Assembly (NCBI GenBank): GCA_030429685.1
Contig: JAUIEY010000076.1
Coordinates: 1-9,046, forward strand
Source of the DNA: Gammaproteobacteria bacterium
GTDB taxonomy: Bacteria > Pseudomonadota > Gammaproteobacteria > Steroidobacterales > GCA-2729495
Reading direction: 5' to 3'
DNA length: 9,046 nucleotides
Shown here: piece after piece, positions 1 through 7,500 of the stretch
How the letters are laid out: each line of letters starts with the position of its first letter
Numbering within the stretch: the stretch's first letter is position 1
Notes under the pieces: generated by a model
The model's database searches: none
Seen by the model: the letters and a program-made list of their open reading frames with translations, nothing else
What the model was told of the DNA's origin: nothing
Translations under genes and position numbers: made by a program

Positions 1-49
1 GTTCGGGAGCGGCTACGAGGTCGATCGCGGCTTCGCTCTTAGCGATCAC
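1..49 (-). CDS. Possible start of the next operon gene (5' fragment, unidentified)
   Basis: An open frame runs off the window edge from a GTG at 49, with another in-frame GTG at 58. It would overlap the end of the barrel gene by 11 bases or more. The visible residues after the GTG read IAKSEAAIDLVAAPE, too few to identify a family. Overlapping starts are the rule in this gene block, which makes a coupled start plausible. However, only a weak G-rich stretch precedes it, and the frame could be chance. Confidence 0.25.
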   Translation of the reverse strand, partial: MIAKSEAAIDLVAAPE

Positions 50-1466
50 GCGCCCCACTTGGCGGCGCTTGAGCTACGCGCAGCAGGTGACTGAGGCGCA
101 ATTCGGCAGACACGATTTTATTTATCTGCCGGGTAACCCGCACATTGACTTCCGCATATTCGTCCTTGCGACTGGACTCGAACTCGCGCTCTTCCAGGTT
201 TACAGTGGCGCCAACGCGGGTCCGGGTTGCGGCATCCCAGTCATATGACAGCGTAAAACCAATACTGTCTTCCTCCCCGCCGAGCATATCGAGAAATTCG
301 CGACGATCAGAATAGACCCGGGCCGCCAGTATGGAGCGGGTGAACTCATAGCTGGCATTGCCTGACAGACGCTTTTGTAAAAACACCCGGTTATCCAGTG
401 AGCCGATATCAATGGTCGGAAAGCCGGGCAAGAACAGATCATCGTCGCCAAGCACGCCACTGGAGGTAGTGGGGTCTTCGGTGTATTCAACCGACAACTC
501 CCCCTTGGAACCGCGCCGCTGCCAACTGGCTTCCCACGCCGAGCCGTAAAAGCGATCGCCGCCGCGAACCTCCAGACTTTGCAGCTCACTGGGCTTCCAG
601 ATAAAGCCCAGCATCCACAGTGATTCGTCCAGACCGCCATCGCTGGAATCTTCCGCCACGTCAGATTCTGCGCCTGCCCTTGCCGTGAGCCGGGAACGAA
701 AACCCAGCGGCACCGACAGGTCGCCAAAAGCCTGGGTGTATTTGAAGTCGCGGCCCATATCAAAATCGGTACCGTTGAAACTGCCGCTGACGCGCCAGTT
801 CAGCCCGCGGGAACCTTCCGGACTGCCCAGGGTGCCGGCAACTTCAATATTGTCGGAGTCCACCGGCTGCGTGGCTCCGGTATCAGTGTTGCGATAGCGA
901 ATACCGTACGCTGTCACGCGCACCAGACTCTCTCCCCAGCTGCCCCAGCTGCCCTGGTGGTAAGGACTGACGCCAACCACAGCATAATCGGTGCGATTGT
1001 CAGTAGCGAAAAAATTGCTGAAGGCCTGCCGGCCCTCGGTATCAACATTCTGCTGATCGTAGCGGGCAAAGGCGTCAATAAATGCGGCTTCGGGCAGGAC
1101 TTCGAGTTTGCCCGCAGCATCAAGACGGCTGAACACCTCATTCAGATCGCTGTTGTCGTTAAACCGCAGAATCTGCATCTGATAATCGAGATCAGCCGTC
1201 AGTTTCGGGCCTTCTACACTCACCGTGAAACCGGGGCTCAGTTCAGTAATCCATTCAGAATCTTCCATGCCGCTGCCGGTCAGCGCGACATTGTCAGTCC
1301 AGTTCTGGCCAAGTTCGACTCGCGGCGAAAAATCCACCTCGGCGGCACCGGCAAACACCGGCAGTGCACATGCCAGCAGCGCGGCGGTGCCGCGCGCACC
1401 CTGGTCAATTCGGTCAGGTTTGCGGTTTGCTGTCTGCTGCGCCGTCTGCATCTGAGTTCTGGCCAT
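39..1466 (-). CDS. PEP-CTERM/XrtA system-associated outer-membrane beta-barrel protein (TIGR03016-like)
   Basis: This 475-residue predicted outer-membrane protein has an unusually long polar n-region (about 26 residues), then a hydrophobic stretch TAALLACALPVF and a likely signal peptidase site after A-G-A (residue 41). The mature part is rich in alternating beta-strand patterns. It contains segments I associate with this XrtA-locus family: ELSPGFTVSVEGPKL (75-89), VRGGDRFYGSAWEASWQRR (300-318) and SVEYTEDPTTSSGVL (325-339). Its exact role is not established; an outer-membrane pore or anchor for the exported polysaccharide is an inference from context. I chose the ATG at 1466 because GGAGG lies eight bases upstream; an in-frame ATG at 1481 has no such site. 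The C terminus (...GARDR) lacks the final aromatic residue expected of most outer-membrane barrels, so the last strand may be missing or altered. Confidence 0.85.
   Translation of the reverse strand: MARTQMQTAQQTANRKPDRIDQGARGTAALLACALPVFAGAAEVDFSPRVELGQNWTDNVALTGSGMEDSEWITELSPGFTVSVEGPKLTADLDYQMQILRFNDNSDLNEVFSRLDAAGKLEVLPEAAFIDAFARYDQQNVDTEGRQAFSNFFATDNRTDYAVVGVSPYHQGSWGSWGESLVRVTAYGIRYRNTDTGATQPVDSDNIEVAGTLGSPEGSRGLNWRVSGSFNGTDFDMGRDFKYTQAFGDLSVPLGFRSRLTARAGAESDVAEDSSDGGLDESLWMLGFIWKPSELQSLEVRGGDRFYGSAWEASWQRRGSKGELSVEYTEDPTTSSGVLGDDDLFLPGFPTIDIGSLDNRVFLQKRLSGNASYEFTRSILAARVYSDRREFLDMLGGEEDSIGFTLSYDWDAATRTRVGATVNLEEREFESSRKDEYAEVNVRVTRQINKIVSAELRLSHLLRVAQAPPSGARDR
934..951. repeat. Two tandem copies of a 9-base unit within the barrel gene
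   Basis: The unit CCCCAGCTG occurs twice in direct succession, followed by a partial CCC. In the barrel protein it encodes the duplicated G-S-W-G-S-W-G at residues 172-178. This is probably a small in-frame duplication in a loop or strand edge. Confidence 0.6.
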
Positions 1467-2361
1467 AGCCGTAACCTCCATAGTGATACCCGCCGATGAT
1501 CGGTCGCCGGCTTTTGTTCAGAATAGCGTTGATAGGTTTACTCTTGTCCAGCAATTCCAGCGCAGCGCGTACGTTTTCACGCGGCGTCATGTTCTCGGCA
1601 ATCACCAGCGCAATCTGGCCGACCGACTGCGCGATAGCCTGCGCCTCCGTCGTCGCCAGCAGCGGTGGCGAATCGAACAGAATAATCCGGTCGCGGTACC
1701 GCCCTGCCAGTTCGTGACAAAGCTCGCGCATGCGATCACTGGCCAGCAGCTCGGTGGTGTATTCGGACCAGCGGCCGGCCGGCAGCAGTACCAGCCCGGG
1801 TATGTCAGTTCGTATCAGCAATTCATCGAGCGGGCGACGCTCATCACCCAGCGCATCCAGCAGGCCGGGCTGATCGGCAACGCCGAACAGTCTGCTGATG
1901 TGCGGTTTAGCCACATCGCCGTCTACCAGCAATACAGTGCGATCCTGCTCCGCTGACAGGCTCAGCGCCAGATTAATGCAGGTGTGCGTTTTGCCCTCGC
2001 CGGACATGGCGCTGCTGACCAGAATCAGATTGCCATCATCAACACGCGGCGCACCTATGCCAAAAGCATTCGCTATCAGCGGTCGCTTGATAATCCGGTA
2101 TTCGTCGGCCAGCTGCCGGCGGTACCGATCAGAAGCCAGAAAGCCCTCTGCGCGCAGGCGCTCGCGCTCAACCGCGATAAAGCGGGTGGAACGAGTGTGA
2201 TCGGGAGGTTCGGCACCAGTGGTCGCGGTTTTTACGGGTTCCGCCGCGGCTGGTTGCTGTTCGCGTATCTCGCCGACCGGCAGCGATTCCTGCTGCTGAC
2301 GCTTGAGGCGGCTGAGTGCCTTCTCTACAAAACTGACGTTGTCTTCCTGCTCCAGGCTCAT
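1414..2361 (-). CDS. XrtA-associated tyrosine autokinase (CpsD/BY-kinase family)
   Basis: This 315-residue cytoplasmic P-loop ATPase is a bacterial tyrosine kinase, the catalytic half of a split Wzc. The N terminus SFVEKALSRLKR is typical of the XrtA-associated group. Walker A is SSAMSGEGKTHT (residues 116-127, Lys124), Walker A' is LLVDGDVAKP (Asp147, Asp149) and Walker B is ILFDSPPLL (Asp230). The tail GGYHYGGYGYG (290-300) carries four tyrosines (292, 294, 297, 299), the expected autophosphorylation cluster; 15 further polar residues follow. By family knowledge, cycles of phosphorylation and oligomerisation with the membrane partner control polymerisation and export. The ATG lies eight bases after the preceding stop, with GAAGG only one base before it, which suggests a weak or coupled start. 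The last 53 bases overlap the next gene in another frame, and the tyrosine codons carry that gene's ribosome-binding site. Confidence 0.95.
   Translation of the reverse strand: MSLEQEDNVSFVEKALSRLKRQQQESLPVGEIREQQPAAAEPVKTATTGAEPPDHTRSTRFIAVERERLRAEGFLASDRYRRQLADEYRIIKRPLIANAFGIGAPRVDDGNLILVSSAMSGEGKTHTCINLALSLSAEQDRTVLLVDGDVAKPHISRLFGVADQPGLLDALGDERRPLDELLIRTDIPGLVLLPAGRWSEYTTELLASDRMRELCHELAGRYRDRIILFDSPPLLATTEAQAIAQSVGQIALVIAENMTPRENVRAALELLDKSKPINAILNKSRRPIIGGYHYGGYGYGQNSDADGAADSKPQT
1475..1479 (-). promoter_or_regulatory. Ribosome-binding site of the beta-barrel gene, inside the kinase gene
   Basis: GGAGG lies eight bases before the ATG at 1466. The same bases are part of the Gly-Gly codons in the kinase's tyrosine-rich tail. 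It fixes the barrel start at 1466 instead of the upstream in-frame ATG at 1481. Confidence 0.75.
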
Positions 2362-2362
2362 A

Positions 2363-2367
2363 CCTTC
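2363..2367 (-). promoter_or_regulatory. Closely spaced ribosome-binding site of the kinase gene
   Basis: GAAGG is separated from the ATG at 2361 by a single base, much closer than the usual five to nine. With the preceding stop codon only eight bases away, initiation may rely on ribosomes terminating on the chain-length gene. No other in-frame start fits the N-terminal family signature. Confidence 0.45.
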
Positions 2368-2369
2368 AA

Positions 2370-3905
2370 CTACCGTGTAATCAGGCTCAGATAGGGAAGC
2401 GCAACAAACATGACTGCAAATACGCCGACGAGCAGCAACAGCCCGCTGCCGAATATCAGTTCGGTACGACGCCTTTCCGCGGTGGCGTGCTCGGTCCAGG
2501 TCATGGAAACCGAACCTAGCACCGGGATACCCAGTTCCTGGTAAACCATTCTACCGGTAATAAATACCGGCCTCAGCTGGTGCAGGATAAAGGCGAGCCC
2601 GGCGCCGGCACCCAGTGCCGCCACCAGCGCCAGAAACAGCAGCATGCGCCGGTTCGGCTCGACCGGAAACTCGGGCGCCAGCGGCGGTTCGATAATGTTG
2701 AATTCGATCTGCCGGCCCTGTCGCTTGCGGTCAATATCGAAACTCAGCAATTCACGCCGCTCCAGCAGGTTCTCATATTGTTCCCGCAGCACATCATGAT
2801 CCCGATTCAGACCTGCCAGTTCCGCTTCCAGTTGCGGCGCTATCTCAACTTTCGCCTGCAGCTCGGCGACACGCTGTTGCAGGTCGCGCTGGCGGCCTGC
2901 CAGTTCATTGACAGCAATCTCGGCCTCAGTAAGCGCCATACTGAAATTCTCCAGCACGGTACCCGAAGCACTGGTTACGCTTAGCGGTCCGATTTCCTTG
3001 CGACGCTTATCCAGTCGCACCTGCAATGCCTGCAGAGTTTCCTGCGCGGAAATAACCGAAGGGTGCGCGTCGGTATAGCGCAGGCGCAGCTCGTCAAGTT
3101 GTCGTTCCGCCTGTACCACCTGGTTTTCCAGCTCCAGCAGACCTGCCGCGGCCGAACCACCCTGACCATTGCCATCGCCTGACCCGCTGAACTGCGCCTG
3201 GAGTGCCGCGCGGGTTTCGCGGGCAATACGCAGATCCGTAGTCACCTGCCGTAATTCGTCCTGCAGTCTGGCCAGCCGGTTAAAGAAATCGCCTTCGCCG
3301 CCTACCAGGCCCGCATTGCGGCGGCGAAAATCAGCTACCCGGGCTTCTGCTTCTTCCAGGCGGCGGCGATAGTCGGCGATTTGCTGGTCAAGAAACGCTA
3401 GCGCCTGAATATCGTCACGCAAATCACCTTCGAGGGATTGCTGCTGGAAAGAGTCCAGCAGCACCTGCACTACGTTCTGGGCAATTGCGCGATCAGTATC
3501 ACGATAGGCAATGGTATAGAGATTGGCTTCAAAGCCGCCGCGGCCGACCTGCGATACCTCGATCTGCTGCTGCAGAGCGCTGATCAGATACTGAAAATCC
3601 TGAGCGGTTTCCGCCCGCTGGTCCAGCGCAGTCTGCCGCGCGACCTGCTCAAGGTTGGGCGTGGAAAGCAGCAGGCGCCGCACATAAGCGACGCTCACCT
3701 CGGCGTCGCCGCCGCGCGATGGCGAAGTAATCAGCGGGTCACGGGTGTCAACAAAAACCTGGGCACGGGCCTCAAAACGATCCGGGACAGTCAGGGCGAG
3801 CACCATACCTGCAATACCAACCAGCCATGCGGCGGACATGGCAATCCAGCGGAACCGCCATGCGCCACGCAGTTCGGTCAGCAATTGGTGCAGGGTCTGA
3901 TCCAC
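2370..3905 (-). CDS. XrtA system polysaccharide chain-length determinant (Wzz/GNVR family)
   Basis: This 511-residue inner-membrane protein belongs to the Wzz/Wzc-N family that sets polymer length and links the export channel to the kinase. The N-terminal stretch L-R-G-A-W-R-F-R-W leads into membrane helix 1 (about residues 20-40), then the periplasmic Wzz segment (PDRFEARAQVFVDT). Two long coiled-coil stretches follow (about 163-235 and 255-395), separated by a Gly/Ser-rich linker (240-251). The conserved E-P-x-x-A-P-E-F-P-V-E-P-N-R-R motif precedes membrane helix 2 (about 421-441), and helix 3 lies at 484-504. There is no Walker motif, so the kinase is supplied in trans by the next gene, as is usual in XrtA loci. 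Translation starts at a GTG whose G is the last base of the preceding TAG stop; a weak GAGG sits ten bases upstream. This arrangement suggests translational coupling. Confidence 0.95.
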   Translation of the reverse strand: MDQTLHQLLTELRGAWRFRWIAMSAAWLVGIAGMVLALTVPDRFEARAQVFVDTRDPLITSPSRGGDAEVSVAYVRRLLLSTPNLEQVARQTALDQRAETAQDFQYLISALQQQIEVSQVGRGGFEANLYTIAYRDTDRAIAQNVVQVLLDSFQQQSLEGDLRDDIQALAFLDQQIADYRRRLEEAEARVADFRRRNAGLVGGEGDFFNRLARLQDELRQVTTDLRIARETRAALQAQFSGSGDGNGQGGSAAAGLLELENQVVQAERQLDELRLRYTDAHPSVISAQETLQALQVRLDKRRKEIGPLSVTSASGTVLENFSMALTEAEIAVNELAGRQRDLQQRVAELQAKVEIAPQLEAELAGLNRDHDVLREQYENLLERRELLSFDIDRKRQGRQIEFNIIEPPLAPEFPVEPNRRMLLFLALVAALGAGAGLAFILHQLRPVFITGRMVYQELGIPVLGSVSMTWTEHATAERRRTELIFGSGLLLLVGVFAVMFVALPYLSLITR

Positions 3906-4522
3906 TAGAAGCGCGCCTCGGGAATGATAATGACATCGCCGGGCTGTATCGCAATGTTCTGCCGCATATCACCGCCATTCAGCAGTGCATCGAGGCGCAG
4001 CCGCACTTCGGCCTGACCATCGGCGGTGCGGCGCATAAGCTTGGCCCGGTTACCCGCAGCAAATTCCCCCAGACCGCCTACCTGAATCATTACATCCAGC
4101 AGGGTCATGCCTTCACTGTACGCGAGTGCCTGCGGGTTGGCAGCCTGCCCCACAACCCGCACCTGCTGCTGAAAGCTCGGCGAAGCCGTGTCCATGATCA
4201 CATTCACGGTAGGCTGCCGGATATATTTTGCCAGCACGGCCTCCATATCGCGGGCCAGCGCTGTGGGCGTTTTGCCCGCCGCGATCATGTCTTCCACCAG
4301 CGGCGTGGAAATCTTGCCGTCGGGCCGCACCGGCACGGTGGTCGACAGGTCCGGATGCTGCCAGACAAACACATTTAATACTGCGCCCGGCGCAATAATG
4401 TAATCGGTGGTCACCGCGGGCGGAGCGTCGATATCCGCCGTACCGGGAGAGGACATGCCGGCACAACCAGCGAGCGTCAACATCGCAGCTGCAGCCAGCC
4501 ATGGGTAAAACGTTTTTCGCAT
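3905..4522 (-). CDS. XrtA-type polysaccharide export lipoprotein (short OPX/Wza family)
   Basis: This 205-residue periplasmic lipoprotein should form the channel of an exopolysaccharide exporter. A signal peptide ends in a lipobox L-A-G-C (Cys20). The polysaccharide export domain follows (about residues 40-112, with DYIIAPGAVLNVFVW and VRPDGKISTPLVED). After it comes an SLBB-type beta-grasp region (about 120-175, with RVVGQA and TLLDVMIQVGGL) and the closing QPGDVIIIPEARF. This matches the family annotated as PEP-CTERM/XrtA system-associated export protein. It is much shorter than Escherichia coli Wza (about 380 residues) and lacks the C-terminal helix that crosses the outer membrane in Wza. 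I chose the ATG at 4522: an AAGAGG ribosome-binding site lies nine bases upstream, whereas the TTG three codons earlier abuts that site with no spacing. The gene starts 20 bases after the synthetase and its stop shares one base with the next start. Confidence 0.95.
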   Translation of the reverse strand: MRKTFYPWLAAAAMLTLAGCAGMSSPGTADIDAPPAVTTDYIIAPGAVLNVFVWQHPDLSTTVPVRPDGKISTPLVEDMIAAGKTPTALARDMEAVLAKYIRQPTVNVIMDTASPSFQQQVRVVGQAANPQALAYSEGMTLLDVMIQVGGLGEFAAGNRAKLMRRTADGQAEVRLRLDALLNGGDMRQNIAIQPGDVIIIPEARF

Positions 4523-4525
4523 AGT

Positions 4526-4537
4526 CCTCAACCTCTT
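4526..4537 (-). promoter_or_regulatory. Ribosome-binding region of the export lipoprotein gene
   Basis: On the coding strand AAGAGG (4537-4532) lies nine bases before the ATG at 4522. A second GAGG (4529-4526) lies three bases before it. The first is well spaced for the ATG and unusable for the TTG at 4531, so it decides the start. Confidence 0.7.
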
Positions 4538-4542
4538 AGATT

Positions 4543-7500
4543 TTAAGGTGATTCGACAGTTGAACTGTAGCGCAGTTCGCTATCTGCAGGCGAATGTTCG
4601 CGTACTTTGTCAAATTCCAGTTGCAGCCGCCGTGCAATCTGCAGCACAGCAGCACCGTGCAACAAATCCATGTGCTCGCCCGGTATCCGTTCGACCACAA
4701 GTTGCGGCGCATGCCGCTGCCAGCCGTAACCCGGCTCCCTGATCGGATCACCGTCGGCCTGCAGAAACAGCAGCGGTGCGTCCCAGTGGCCGGCCTGATA
4801 GCCGCGTATCACCCGCGCATATTCAGGATAAACGGGTGGTGGCGACGGATCGCCGTCTTTGGGCTGCACCACCGAGCGGGCCGCCAGCAATTCCCGGCGT
4901 ATGCGGCCCAGATAGCCCCACCCGAAGCGGCGAAACTGCAGCAGCCGTTTTTTCAGCCAGCGCACCACATGGCGCCAGCCGAAACCCGGCGCACCGCAAT
5001 CCAGCAAAGCCAGTAGCTCAACCTCTTCGCCGGCAGCGCGCAGCTGACAGGCAGCTTCAAACGCAACGACACCGCCGATAGAAAAACCTGCCAGACGGTA
5101 AGGTCCCTGCGGCTGCAAACGCCGCATGGTGGCAACATAGTGTTGGGCGAGCGCTGTGACATCAGGCAAGCGGCTGCCTTTGCCGAGCAGGCCGGCTTCC
5201 GCTGCCGACAGCAACCCGTAAACGCGAACACCCGTCGGCAATGCCGCTGCCAGTTCGCTGTACAGGTGGGTGCCGGACAGGCAGAACAGCGGCACACCCG
5301 GACCGGCAGCCAGCAATTGCACCGCGGTAAGATCACGTGCGGTTGTGCCATTCACAAATAATGCTGCATTCAGGCTGGCAACCGTCGGGCACTGAAACAA
5401 CAAAGCGAGCGGACAATCCACCTGCAGCTCCGTCGCAATTGTCTGCACCAGATTCACCGCCAGAAGAGAGTGACCGCCGACATCGAAAAAGTTGTCGTAT
5501 ATACCGAAATCATGTCGCTGCAGCACAGCCTGCCAGATAGCCAGCAATTCGTGCTCACTTACCGACTGCGGACGAGCCTGCACGCCATTCGCAGGTGCGG
5601 CCGCCGGTGGTGGCGGCAGCGAATGCCGATCAAGCTTGCCGTTGGGCAGTGTCGGGATGTTTTCCAGCACGATGAAATGCTGCGGCACCATGTATTCCGG
5701 CAACCATTGGCGCAGTGCGGCGCGCCAGCTTTCTGCACCACCTGCCGCGCTGCTGTCGGCGGGAACGATATAGGCAAGCAGTTTAGTCTCGTCGCCCGGT
5801 TCAGCATGAGCAATAACCAGCGCCTGTGAAATATCGTCCAGACGCTGCAGGTGGGCTTCGATTTCGCCCGGTTCGATGCGGTAACCACGAAATTTGAGCT
5901 GGCCGTCGACCCGCCCCAGATGCTCCAGTCGCCCGTCCCGTCGCCAGCGCACCCGGTCACCGGTGCGATAAATAGTTGCGCCGGAAAAAATCGCAGACCT
6001 TTCCGCAATCACAAACTGCAGGGCAGTCAGGGCCGGCTGCCGGTGATAGCCCGACGCCAGGCTTTGTCCGCCGATACAGAGTTCACCCGGCACACCGGGA
6101 GCACATGGCTGGCCATTTGCATCCAGTACCTGCAGCGTTGTGGCCGCAATCGGCCGGCCCAGCGATACCGGCAAAATATTGTCCGGCTGCACACGCCAGC
6201 AACTTGCCCATACCGTGGCTTCGGTGGGTCCGTACATATTCCACAATTCGCTGCATTGGCTGATTAGCTGCTGCGCCAGATCAGGCGGCAGCGGTTCACC
6301 GCCTATCAGCGCCCTCAGATCGGATTTGCCGGCCCATTCTGCGGCCAGCAGCATGCGCCAGCGCGACGGCGTGGCCTGCATCACAGTGATGTCGTGTCTG
6401 CTCAGCAACGCTGCCAGTTCCGCGCCATCGTTTGCCTGGGTATCGTCGGCCACCACCACGCAGGCACCTTGCAGCAGCGGCAAAAGCAGTTCCAGTACTG
6501 CAATATCGAAACTCAGCGTGGTAACGGCCAGCAGTCGGTCGTCGGCTTGCAGCCCCGGTTCGGTGCGCATGCTGGCAAGAAAATTGGCCACTGCTTTGTG
6601 TGGCACAACCACACCCTTGGGCGAACCCGTGGAACCAGAGGTATAAATTATGTAGGCAGGATCATCAGGGCCGGCATCGCGCTGCGGATCAGGCCGCAAT
6701 GGCTGACCCGCATGACGTTCAATGGCAGCAAGATCACGATCGAGCAGCAGCGTTTGCTCTGCCGGCCAGTCGAGTATGCTCGCGCTCTGTTCGGTTGCGA
6801 TCAGTAAATCAATATTCGCGTCCTGTGCCTGAAATTTCAGCCGCTCAACCGGATACGAAGGGTCCAGCGGTACATAGGCGGCGCCGCTGCGCATGACGCC
6901 GAGCAATACTTCAGGCAGTTGCCCGGAGCGCGGCAAACACAGCCCGACGGTGTGGCCACGCCCCAGACGCCGCGTGCGTATTTCCATCGCCAGCCGGTTG
7001 GCAGCGGCATCCAGTTCGGCATAACTGCGTGTGCAATTGCTGGCCACGATGGCCGGCGCTTGCGGCGACTGCTGCGCCTGCATGGCAATCCCGTCGCCAA
7101 CCAGTACCGGCAGTCCCGGACCCGGCGCCGGCCGCCCCTGACCCCACTGCCGCAGCATGGCGCGATCGGAATCATCCAGCAGATCGATTGCGGTGACCGG
7201 CTGGGCAGTTTCTGCCATGGCAACGTCCAGGATGCGCAGAAAATGATCCGCCAGGCGCTCGATGGTCTCTCTGGCAAACAGGGCCGTCGCATACTCAAAC
7301 GCTATGCCCGGGTCATACAGCGCATCCACGTTTACCGCCAGATCAAATTGTGCAGCACCGCGATCGAAATCCAGACGCGACCAGCGCAGCCCCGGAAACT
7401 CGATCCCTCTGGCGGGCGTATTAATCATATTGAATATGACATCAAACAGCGGCGAGCGGCTGGTGTCATGCGGCAGTTCCAGTTCCCGCACCAGTACTTC

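Noticed and set aside
957..1499. Open frame of 180 codons on the plus strand, opposite the barrel and kinase 3' ends
   Set aside because: It is antisense to two well-supported genes and shows no domain, signal or convincing start context.
2042..2361. Kinase Walker A' variant D-G-D as a sign of a dead enzyme
   Set aside because: Both aspartates are kept, and Walker A, Walker B and the tyrosine tail are intact. The Gly replaces a small Ala in the usual D-A-D, so activity is expected.
3827..4378. Open frame of 183 codons on the plus strand, opposite the export lipoprotein
   Set aside because: It crosses the junction of two real minus-strand genes, and its His/Arg-rich translation resembles no family.
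4522..4545. A promoter or terminator between the synthetase and the export lipoprotein gene
   Set aside because: Only 20 bases separate the genes. They hold a ribosome-binding site, with no hairpin plus T-run and no room for a -35/-10 pair outside coding sequence. A promoter inside the synthetase end cannot be excluded by eye.
4876..4983. Basic, amphipathic stretch in the thioesterase (residues 1345-1380) as a membrane-binding insertion
   Set aside because: It falls between the catalytic Asp and His, where type I thioesterases normally have a variable lid rich in Arg and Leu. I cannot separate a special membrane role from an ordinary lid.
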